A stretch of 64,000 nt of DNA from positions 1-64,000 of the forward strand of contig CAIYDQ010000136.1 in assembly GCA_903925075.1 (NCBI GenBank), given 5' to 3'. This DNA comes from an uncultured Geobacter sp. Its GTDB lineage: Bacteria > Desulfobacterota > Desulfuromonadia > Geobacterales > Geobacteraceae. The translations under genes were made by a program, and so were the position numbers. Positions 54,478-62,998 of this stretch are shown here, one piece after another. The notes under the pieces are model-generated. The model made no database searches and was not told the DNA's origin. It saw only the letters and a program-made list of their open reading frames with translations. Every line of letters begins with the position of its first letter. Position 1 is the stretch's first letter.

Positions 54478-55686
54478 ATGAAATTCATCGCAGAAATTCC
54501 CTACGGCGCCTACTGGAGCACCCCCTTCGTGCGCTGGCAGGGAAGCTTCGCCAACCTGCACAGTCTCGAATTCGCCGCCTGGGTCGTGAAGAACGAGATG
54601 GCCCGTCGGGGCATCGATCCGGGCCTGATCGATTACGGCGTACTGGGGACGTCCGTACCCCAGCAGCACGCCTTTTACGGCCTGCCCTGGCTTACCGGCA
54701 TGGCAGGCATGCCCCGGGTGGGAGGGCCGACCATCGGCCAGGCCTGCGCCACCAGCGTCCGCTGTCTTTTAAACGGCGCCCAGGAGATCCAGTCCGGCCT
54801 CGCCACGGCGGCGCTGGTGGTGGCGGCGGACCGGGTCTCCAACGGCCCGCAGGTCTATTACCCGAACCCCCAGGGACCGGGCGGGACCGGGAAGAACGAA
54901 AACTGGACCATGGACAATTTCCTGTGCGATCCGCTGGGGAACCACTCCATGCTGCAGACCGCGGAAAACGTGGCGAAGGAGGCCGGCATCTCCACCGCGG
55001 CCCAGCATGAGCTGGTGCTGCGCCGGCAGGAGCAGTACGCCGACGCGCTGGCCGACGACCGCGCCTTCCTGAAACGCTTCATGACCTTGCCGTTCGACGT
55101 CCCGGCCCCCAACTTCAAGAAGGTGGCCGGCCGGTTGGAGGGGGACGAGGGGATCGTCACCTCCAGCGCCGAGGGGCTGGCCAAGCTGCGCCCGGTCATG
55201 GAAGGGGGGAGCATCACCTTCGGCGGCCAGACCCACCCGGCCGACGCCAATGCGGCTATCATCATGGCCACCCCGCAAAAGGCGGCGGAACTCAGCTCCA
55301 ACCCGGCCATCGCCATCAGTGTGCTTGGTTTCGGCCAGGCGCGCGTCGATCTCGCCCATATGCCCAAGGCCACCGTCCCCGCCGCCAGGAACGCCCTGAC
55401 CATGGCCGGCCTGACCATCGAGCAGATGGACGCCATCAAGACCCACAACCCATTCGCCGTGGGCGACCTTTATTTCGCCAGGGAGACCGGCGTCGATGCG
55501 ATGAAGATGAACAACTACGGCAGCTCGCTCATCTGGGGGCACCCCCAGGGTCCCATGGGGCTTCGCGGGGTGATCGAGGTTATCGAGGAACTGGTCATGA
55601 AAGGCGGCGGGTACGGCCTGTTCACCGGCTGCGCCGCGGGGGATACCGCCATGGCCGTGGTGATCCAGGTAGGCGACCGAAAATAA
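54478..55686 (+). CDS. Thiolase-family acyl-CoA acetyltransferase
   Basis: 402 aa, ATG after AGGGAG. The nucleophile Cys is in GQACATS (about residue 90), the second His in WGHPQGPMGLRG, and the C-terminal Cys in FTGCAAGDTAM. The usual NEAFA motif reads HNPFAVGD, as in divergent SCP2-like/archaeal-type thiolases. It would cleave a 3-oxoacyl-CoA, such as 3-oxo-3-arylpropionyl-CoA, to aroyl-CoA and acetyl-CoA as the last beta-oxidation step. It is followed 14 bp later by the HAD-ECH gene. Confidence 0.83.
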   Translation: MKFIAEIPYGAYWSTPFVRWQGSFANLHSLEFAAWVVKNEMARRGIDPGLIDYGVLGTSVPQQHAFYGLPWLTGMAGMPRVGGPTIGQACATSVRCLLNGAQEIQSGLATAALVVAADRVSNGPQVYYPNPQGPGGTGKNENWTMDNFLCDPLGNHSMLQTAENVAKEAGISTAAQHELVLRRQEQYADALADDRAFLKRFMTLPFDVPAPNFKKVAGRLEGDEGIVTSSAEGLAKLRPVMEGGSITFGGQTHPADANAAIIMATPQKAAELSSNPAIAISVLGFGQARVDLAHMPKATVPAARNALTMAGLTIEQMDAIKTHNPFAVGDLYFARETGVDAMKMNNYGSSLIWGHPQGPMGLRGVIEVIEELVMKGGGYGLFTGCAAGDTAMAVVIQVGDRK

Positions 55687-55700
55687 GGAAAGGAGTCCAT

Positions 55701-57719
55701 ATGAGAAAAGAAAGTTACAACAACCCCGCGCTGATCAGGCCGTTGCGGGGAGTGCCGGCCAGCGTGGCCATCATCGGGGCGGGAACCATCGGCCCGGACA
55801 TCGGCTACTACTTGAAGAGCGCCCTTCCCGATCTGAAGCTGGTGCTGATCGACATCGACGAGAAGGCCTTGGAAAAGGCGCTGGAGCGGATGGCCGGCTA
55901 CACCAAGAAGGGGGTCGCCATGGGCAAGATCTCCGACGCCGCCGCCCTGAAGATCAAGGAAAACGTGGTCACCTCGACCGATTACGCCGCCCTGGCCGAT
56001 TGCGACTGGGTCCTGGAGGCGGCCACCGAGAATCTCGCCCTGAAAAAGGAGATCTTCTCCCGGGTGGAGTCCCTGATCCGTCCCGAGGCGCTGATCACCT
56101 CCAACACCAGTTCGCTCCCCGCCGACAGGCTCTTCTCACATCTTGCCCATCCCGAGCGGGCCACCGTTACCCACTTCTTCGCCCCCGCCTTCAAGAACCC
56201 GGCGGTCGAGGTGATCGAGTGGGACAAGGCCGACCCCGCGCTGATAGATTACCTGCGCTGGTTTTTCAACGCCACCGGGAAGGTCCCGCTGGTCACCGCG
56301 GATGCGGTCTGTTTCATGCTGGACCGCGTCTTCGACAACTGGTGCAACGAGGCGGCGCTGCTTCTGGAGGTGGGGAGCGCGGCGGAGATCGATTCGGTGG
56401 CCGGCGAGTTCGTCCACGCCGGACCCTTCTTCGTGCTCAATCTGGCCAACGGCAACCCCATCATCGTCGAGACCAACACCCTGCAGATGAAGGAAGAGGG
56501 GGAGCATTACCGGCCGGCGTCGATTTTCGGGAGCGTGAACAAGTGGTTGACGGCGCCGTTAGGCAAGAGCGTGGAGGTGCCTGCCGAAAAAGCGGCGGTG
56601 ATCCGGGATCGCCTGCTTGGAATCCTCTTTTCCCAGACGGTGGACATCCTGGATCGGTTGATCGGGGATGCCTCCGATCTCGACCTTGGCTGCTGCGTCG
56701 CGCTCGGTTTCAAAAACGGTCCGATCGAACTGATGCGGGCGATGGGGGAAAAGGAGGTAAGCCGGGTTTTGGCCGCGTTCGCCGCGCACAAGCCGGACAT
56801 GCCCATGCCGAAGAAACCGATCGCTGACTATTTCAATTACTACCGGTACCTGCTGGTGAGCGAGGTGGACAACACCGTGGTCATCACCATGCGCCGCCCC
56901 GAAGCCATGAACGCCCTGCACGACGACATGACCGACGAGATCCTCAGGGTGATAACGAGGCATGAAAACGACCCGGCTATCAAGGGTTTCGTCATCACCG
57001 GTTACGGCACCCAGGCCTTTTGCGCCGGGGCCGACATCGGCCGCTTCCCGACCATGCTCGGCAACAAGGAGCAAAGCGTCGAGTACGCCCGCGCCTGCTC
57101 CCGGTTGCTGGTCCATCTGGACCGCTGTCGCAAGCCGGTGGTGGCGGCGCTCAACGGCTTGGCGCTGGGAGGGGGGTTGGAATTGGCCATGCGCTGCCAC
57201 GGCATGGTCGCGGTCCAGGGCGCCTGGATGCAACTGCCCGAAATCACGCTGGGCATCGTCCCCGGCATCGGCGCCATGGTGGTCCCTTATCGCCGCTGGC
57301 CGAAAGCCTCGGAGATCTTCCACAACATGCTGCTTACCGCCGAGAAACTGCGGGCGGGGAAGGCTCACGAAATCGGCATGGTGGACGAGCTGGTCAAAGA
57401 GCAATCGCAACTCATTCCCGCGGCCATCAAACTGGTCGAGCGCACGGCCGTCCCCGGGGGGCATATCAGCGAAGCCCCCGTGGAGATTCCAGAAATAGAG
57501 ACCATCTTCACCACCAGCGTCACCGGCCAGGTGCTGAGCCGGCAGATAGTCGGCATCATCGCCAAGGCCGTAAAGGCGGCGGCCGCCGCGCCCTCCTTCG
57601 CCAAGGCCCTTGAGGTGGGTTACGACGCCTTCGGCGAAAGCGCTCTTACCGGGGCCGCGAATGAAGGCATAGCCGCGTTTTTAGGGCGCAGGGTGCCCGA
57701 GTTCGATAAAACGGGGTAA
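55701..57719 (+). CDS. 3-hydroxyacyl-CoA dehydrogenase / enoyl-CoA hydratase fusion
   Basis: 672 aa; ATG after AAAGGAG. The N-terminal half is the NAD-binding hydroxyacyl-CoA dehydrogenase: VAIIGAGTIGPDIGYYL, the NTSSLPADRLF catalytic region, and HFFAPAFKNPAVEV with the catalytic His near residue 154. The C-terminal half (about 388-600) is a crotonase with FCAGADIGRF and GLALGGGLELAMRCHG oxyanion motifs. This order, dehydrogenase first, is the reverse of FadB/FadJ and is known from archaeal and Geobacter-type proteins. It performs hydration and dehydrogenation before the thiolase, the last gene of the operon. Confidence 0.85.
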   Translation: MRKESYNNPALIRPLRGVPASVAIIGAGTIGPDIGYYLKSALPDLKLVLIDIDEKALEKALERMAGYTKKGVAMGKISDAAALKIKENVVTSTDYAALADCDWVLEAATENLALKKEIFSRVESLIRPEALITSNTSSLPADRLFSHLAHPERATVTHFFAPAFKNPAVEVIEWDKADPALIDYLRWFFNATGKVPLVTADAVCFMLDRVFDNWCNEAALLLEVGSAAEIDSVAGEFVHAGPFFVLNLANGNPIIVETNTLQMKEEGEHYRPASIFGSVNKWLTAPLGKSVEVPAEKAAVIRDRLLGILFSQTVDILDRLIGDASDLDLGCCVALGFKNGPIELMRAMGEKEVSRVLAAFAAHKPDMPMPKKPIADYFNYYRYLLVSEVDNTVVITMRRPEAMNALHDDMTDEILRVITRHENDPAIKGFVITGYGTQAFCAGADIGRFPTMLGNKEQSVEYARACSRLLVHLDRCRKPVVAALNGLALGGGLELAMRCHGMVAVQGAWMQLPEITLGIVPGIGAMVVPYRRWPKASEIFHNMLLTAEKLRAGKAHEIGMVDELVKEQSQLIPAAIKLVERTAVPGGHISEAPVEIPEIETIFTTSVTGQVLSRQIVGIIAKAVKAAAAAPSFAKALEVGYDAFGESALTGAANEGIAAFLGRRVPEFDKTG

Positions 57720-57810
57720 TGCCGCGACGGCCACGGCAGGCGAGCGCGAACAAGCCGCCGCGTCTCCATCCCGACGAGCAATGCAAGCGGAGCCGATGCG
57801 AAGTCCGTCT

Positions 57811-57853
57811 AAAACTAAAGCCCCGATCCTGAGCGGAAAGGGGCTTTAGTTTT
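57811..57853. terminator. Bidirectional terminator ending the catabolic operon
   Basis: A 14-bp perfect stem AAAACTAAAGCCCC (57811-57824) with GGGGCTTTAGTTTT (57840-57853), loop of 15 nt, T-run on both strands. It separates the ten-gene operon from the minus-strand membrane protein. Confidence 0.85.
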
Positions 57854-57911
57854 GCCAAAAAATACCCTCGGGAATATTGAGGGGATTGCCTGAGGGCAAC
57901 TCCCTGTGGAG

Positions 57912-58250
57912 CTATTCGGAACCGTCCTTAAGCAAGAGTCTTTTCACCGAGCCGATCAGGAACCCCACCATCAACAGGAACACCATGTCCTGGAAAGAAT
58001 TCCAATACCTGATGGAAGACGCCGAATAACTATAGTAATCCGAGATCAGGCGCGCCGCGCCTGAGGCCAGGCAGATAAAGACGGACCCGCCGCGCCCCAG
58101 AAACCAGGTGATAAAAGAGACTGGAATCACGTAGAAGACAAGGATTGAATAGTCGCCGGTCACGTAATCAAGGTACCCCAATCCTGCCACCATAAGGCAG
58201 CCGGCCAGCAGCAACAGCCAAGTCGGTACGCTCTGCATCGGCTTCGGCAT
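57912..58250 (-). CDS. Small integral membrane protein, function unknown
   Basis: 112 aa from ATG 58250, which has GGGGAGGATT just upstream; a longer frame to 58286 lacks a ribosome site. Three or four hydrophobic segments (about 9-27, 32-50, 55-70, 88-105) make it a polytopic inner-membrane protein. Segments such as TGDYSILVFYVIPVSFITWFLGR resemble the short N-terminal membrane sensor modules found ahead of some histidine kinases and diguanylate cyclases, but no output domain is attached here. It may be a stand-alone remnant of such a sensor. Confidence 0.6.
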   Translation of the reverse strand: MPKPMQSVPTWLLLLAGCLMVAGLGYLDYVTGDYSILVFYVIPVSFITWFLGRGGSVFICLASGAARLISDYYSYSASSIRYWNSFQDMVFLLMVGFLIGSVKRLLLKDGSE

Positions 58251-58691
58251 GAATCCTCCCCGTTGATCCCGGACCCCCTCCTGCAATTAAGGGCCGCCGC
58301 TTGGGCAATCTACTAGCCAAATGAGGAGAAAAAAAGGAACAAGTGAGGAAAATCGGAAATATCGGCCGAAAAAGGAACGATGGAAAAAAGAGGCGGGGTG
58401 GTGCGTTGCCGATGAGTTGAGAAATCAGTGGCGGCGTTCTATAGCAAAAAGGTCCCTTTCCCCTTGATGGGGAAGGGCGGTGAGAAAAGCTTCGTCTATA
58501 AGCATAAGGAAGAGCTGGCCTGAGCGCCGAGCGATGGCGGGCCGCATCACGCGAGAGAGGCGGCGGGGGGCGGTCAGGCCATGTGTCAGCCCAGCAGCAG
58601 CGTCTCTGCTCTGTTCTCTGGAAAATGTTGCCATTTAACTACTATTCGGCCATATTTACACACACAAGCCGCGAGACCGGAGGTAATGCAG
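58251..58691. other. Intergenic region before toxin-antitoxin genes
   Basis: About 440 bp without a supportable gene. The stretch 58320-58390 is A-rich. A 69-aa minus-strand frame (58425-58634) has no ribosome site or recognisable domain. Confidence 0.4.
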
Positions 58692-59156
58692 ATGGCAATT
58701 CCGATCAACACCATAGACCATGCAACCCTGCAGCATTTGGTAGAAGCCGGAGCCGTGCGCGGCGCCGACGTAGTCGGCCAACCGGGAGGCTGGGAACTCG
58801 TCATAAAATACGGGATGGTCGAACGGGTATTGGTGGCACGGCGCGGCGCAGTGAGGATTTTTGGCCGGTTTGAAACTGTGGTGTCTTATCTTAAGGGCAT
58901 TGGCATCTCGGAATTCAAGGTCAACGCCGCCAATTACAATCCTGCCGACAAGAGAACCAGGCCAGACTCTTCTGAACGGATGAAACGGACTTTTGGCGCG
59001 GCAGAACATGGCCAATGGGTTCGTAAACAGGTTGAAGAAGCGATCGTCAAAGCCGACAAGCCTGATGCGGTCTGGATCCCGCACGAAGAGGTAGTAAACG
59101 ACATGCAACGGCAGCGCGACGTTATCGAGGCTCGCATCGCCAGGAAAAGCCGCTGA
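58692..59156 (+). CDS. Probable antitoxin of a type II toxin-antitoxin pair
   Basis: 154 aa from ATG 58692 (CCGGAGG 8 nt upstream; ATG at 58686 is too close). I do not recognise the fold with confidence. The N-terminal part (GGWELVIKYGMVERVLVARRGAVRIFGRFETVVSYLKGIG) looks like a compact alpha/beta DNA-binding or dimerisation unit, and the C-terminal part is a basic/acidic helix suited to wrapping a toxin. Its stop overlaps the start of a ParE-like toxin gene (TGATG), the normal antitoxin-first order. Confidence 0.66.
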   Translation: MAIPINTIDHATLQHLVEAGAVRGADVVGQPGGWELVIKYGMVERVLVARRGAVRIFGRFETVVSYLKGIGISEFKVNAANYNPADKRTRPDSSERMKRTFGAAEHGQWVRKQVEEAIVKADKPDAVWIPHEEVVNDMQRQRDVIEARIARKSR

Positions 59157-59434
59157 TGGTTATTGTCTGGACGCCAAAAGCACGTGCGGAGCGCGAAGCG
59201 GCAATAGACTACATAGCCCTGGAAAATCCACTCGCCGCACTGGACCAACTCATGGAGATCGAACAGCAGACAGGTTTGCTTAGTTCTCAGCCAAACATGG
59301 GCAGACAGGGAAGGGTGGCGGGAACCCGTGAGTTGGTCATTAGCGGCACCCCATTCATTGCGATCTATCGTGTGCAGGGGAAGCGGATTGAAATTTTGTG
59401 CTTTCTCCATGGAGCGCAGAAGTGGCCAGTCTGA
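59156..59434 (+). CDS. ParE/RelE-superfamily toxin
   Basis: 92 aa. It has the typical ParE/RelE outline: WTPKARAEREAAIDYIALENPLAALDQLMEIEQQT at the N terminus, then GRVAGTRELVISGTPFIAIYRVQGKRIEILCFLHGAQKWP, where the final beta strands and HxxxxWP tail are characteristic. ParE members poison DNA gyrase; RelE members cut mRNA on the ribosome. The helical hairpin favours ParE. It is translationally coupled to its antitoxin. Confidence 0.83.
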   Translation: MVIVWTPKARAEREAAIDYIALENPLAALDQLMEIEQQTGLLSSQPNMGRQGRVAGTRELVISGTPFIAIYRVQGKRIEILCFLHGAQKWPV

Positions 59435-59536
59435 GCATAAGAGCACCGCAAGGTCCGGTCGTGAGAGGGGTGATTCCGTCCCAGCAAAGCGTCGGCAGTT
59501 TCGCCGCTCCGGCCCCCCTGTCCGGGGGCTATCGCT

Positions 59537-60487
59537 TCATGCGTCCCGCACCGAGAACCGCCCGTAGGCGTCGGTCCTGGTGATCTCGACCTTTTCGGCG
59601 GCGCCTCCGGGATAGATTTCCTCGGCAAGGTAGGCCAGTTCCGCCCGTTCCAGGTGGTGCGGAACGTTGATCCACCATCCTTTGTTGCCGCCGTTCGAGC
59701 CGTCGCTCCAGCGATAGCCGCGTTCTTTTAGGGTGTCTTTATGCGCGAAGGGCGCGCCGACGGCGCAGATCCGGGATGTCGCCTCCCCGCACCTCGCCAG
59801 CAACTCCTTGAAGATCGGTTCTCCGGCGATGGGGAGCCGCTCCAGCAGCAGGCCCAGGACCCCCTCGGCGTCGTCGAGAGCCCTATGCGCGTTGATGTAC
59901 AGGCCGCCGCATTTGTGCAGCAGGTATTCCAGCGTGCGTGGTGCGATCCGCTCCCTGCCCCAGTCGATCTGCGACAGGGTGCATGCCCACGGCACTGCCG
60001 CGAAGGCGGGGTATCGGTCTTCGACGAATTTCCGGTCAAAAGCGGCATTATGAGCGATAACCAGGGTGGCCGCTTCGGCAAGCGACTTGATCCGGTCGTC
60101 GTCGAAGGCCTGGCCGGCGATCATTTCGTCGGTAATCCCGGTAATGCCGGTGATTTCCTCGGGCAGTGGCCGCCCCGGATCTTCAAACCCGTTGTAGCGC
60201 TCGGTGATCCTCAGGATTTCCGCGGTCGCGGGATCGTACTCGAAGGCTAAGATGCCCAGCTCGATGATCTTATCGGAGGTGTGATTCAAGCCGGTGGTCT
60301 CGGTGTCCAGGCAGAGGCCGATCTTTGCCTCTTTACCCTTTCTCTGAGTGAGCCGGCTGTCTCTATCGAGGCGGAGTTTTCGCAGTACGGTGTAGTCGCC
60401 GGTGGCATGAAGGGCGGTGATGGCTATTTCCGCCTCCAGAACGTTCATGGGTTGCATTCGCTCTTCAAGGGGCTTGCGTTTCTTCAT
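59537..60487 (-). CDS. DEDDh 3'-5' exonuclease (DnaQ-like)
   Basis: 316 aa. The exonuclease fold has motif I LDTETTG, motif II VIAHNAAFDRKF, and motif III NAHRALDDAEG, giving the D-E-D-D-h set (about residues 58-210). An extra N-terminal ~50 aa and a C-terminal ~100-aa region (RGYRWSDGSNGGNKGWWINVPHHLERAELAYLAEEIYP) are present; that C-terminal piece is common in stand-alone DNA polymerase III epsilon-like proteins and may bind nucleic acid. It is separate from any polymerase gene, so DNA repair or RNA processing are both possible. Confidence 0.85.
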   Translation of the reverse strand: MKKRKPLEERMQPMNVLEAEIAITALHATGDYTVLRKLRLDRDSRLTQRKGKEAKIGLCLDTETTGLNHTSDKIIELGILAFEYDPATAEILRITERYNGFEDPGRPLPEEITGITGITDEMIAGQAFDDDRIKSLAEAATLVIAHNAAFDRKFVEDRYPAFAAVPWACTLSQIDWGRERIAPRTLEYLLHKCGGLYINAHRALDDAEGVLGLLLERLPIAGEPIFKELLARCGEATSRICAVGAPFAHKDTLKERGYRWSDGSNGGNKGWWINVPHHLERAELAYLAEEIYPGGAAEKVEITRTDAYGRFSVRDA

Positions 60488-60560
60488 CTAACTCTCTCTA
60501 TCGGTTCTTCTTCCTGTCGCCGCTCGTCGGCTAAGCTGACCCGGACAGGCGGCGGCATGA

Positions 60561-61931
<1,371 letters not shown>

Positions 61932-62206
61932 GTGAGATTTTTCCCATTCGTTTAAGTTTTTTTGATAACATGTATGGCCGGTTTTAGCAAGCCAACTTTT
62001 TAATCATTGACTCGTACACGGAACCTGCGGAGGCAACGGATAAGGCGGATTACTCTTGACGAGACTACTTGTGTTGATCATGAGAACAAGATAGTATAGA
62101 GGCTGGCTGTGAGCCTGCGGTTTGGACGCGACTGACAGCGACGCTTAGTTCACAAGAATCACTTCGCTTCATCTATCGCAAACACTGCAATCAAGGGGGA
62201 GTCATC
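61932..62206. other. Divergent intergenic region before ferritin
   Basis: 275 bp between regulator 3 (minus) and ferritin (plus). It is AT-richer than its surroundings. I did not find a consensus sigma-54 element or a clear Fur box. Confidence 0.4.
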
Positions 62207-62722
62207 ATGCTCAGCAAGAAGTTACTCAAGGCGCTAAACAACCAGCTCAACAAGGAAATCTACTCCGCCTACCTTTATCTTTCCATGTCCTCGTACGCCG
62301 GCTCCATCGGCCTCAAGGGGAGCGCCAATTGGTTCATGGTGCAGTACCAGGAGGAAATGGTGCACGCCATGAAGGTCTTCACTTTCATCAACAGCCGCGG
62401 GGAGCATACCGATCTGGCCGCCATCGCCGCCCCGCCTACCGAGTTCCGCTCGCTGCTCGACATGTTCCAGCAGACCCTGGCGCACGAGCAGACCATCACC
62501 GCGTCCATCAACGAGTTGACCGACCTGGCGCTGGCCGAGAAGGATCACGCGACCAACATCTTTTTGCAGTGGCTGGTCACCGAGCAGATCGAGGAAGAGG
62601 AGAACGACAGGGACATCATCGGCAAGCTGAAGCTGATAGGGGACAACGGGCAGGGGCTTTTGATGCTGGACAACGAACTGGCCGCCAGGGTTTTCGTACC
62701 GCCGCCGGCCACCGCCGCTTAG
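62207..62722 (+). CDS. ftnA: Ferritin (non-heme, FtnA type)
   Basis: 171 aa. All ferroxidase-centre ligands of bacterial ferritin are in place: E17, E50, H53, E94, Q127 and E130. Its length matches FtnA (~165-170 aa), and there is no heme-binding Met pattern of bacterioferritin. It stores iron as ferric mineral in 24-subunit cages in the cytoplasm and protects against iron-driven oxidative damage, suited to an iron-reducing lifestyle. ATG 62207 is preceded by AAGGGGGA. Confidence 0.93.
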   Translation: MLSKKLLKALNNQLNKEIYSAYLYLSMSSYAGSIGLKGSANWFMVQYQEEMVHAMKVFTFINSRGEHTDLAAIAAPPTEFRSLLDMFQQTLAHEQTITASINELTDLALAEKDHATNIFLQWLVTEQIEEEENDRDIIGKLKLIGDNGQGLLMLDNELAARVFVPPPATAA

Positions 62723-62739
62723 CGACTCAAAGGCTTATT

Positions 62740-62967
62740 GCCACAAAAAGGCACAAAAAACGCAAAAGGGTAAACCCTCACTGCAAAGACTCGCAGACGG
62801 GAAAAAGCGGAACTGGACGGATACGGGCTGGACGAATAAAGGCGGATCAGGCGCAAAAGCTTTGGGGTTGGTTACCCCAAAGTCTTTGCCTGATCCGCCT
62901 TTACTCTTGTATCTGGGCTAGTTTCGGATATTGGATTTTTTTGTGTCTTTTGTGCTTTTTCGTGGCC
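62740..62967. repeat. Nested inverted-repeat element (MITE-like)
   Basis: The outer arms GCCACAAAAAGGCACAAAAA (from 62740) and the near complement ending GCTTTTTCGTGGC (to 62967) enclose inner arms AAAGGCGGATCAGGC (62838-62852) and GCCTGATCCGCCTTT (62888-62902), and inside those CTTTGGGGT (62860-62868) with ACCCCAAAG (62874-62882). It fills the gap between ferritin and the PPIase. Confidence 0.65.
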
Positions 62968-62998
62968 AAACGCTTGTCTGGTTAAGGCCTTTACTTCA

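Noticed and set aside
58425..58634. 69-aa minus-strand frame
   Set aside because: No ribosome site, low-complexity Arg/Ala composition, no recognisable feature.
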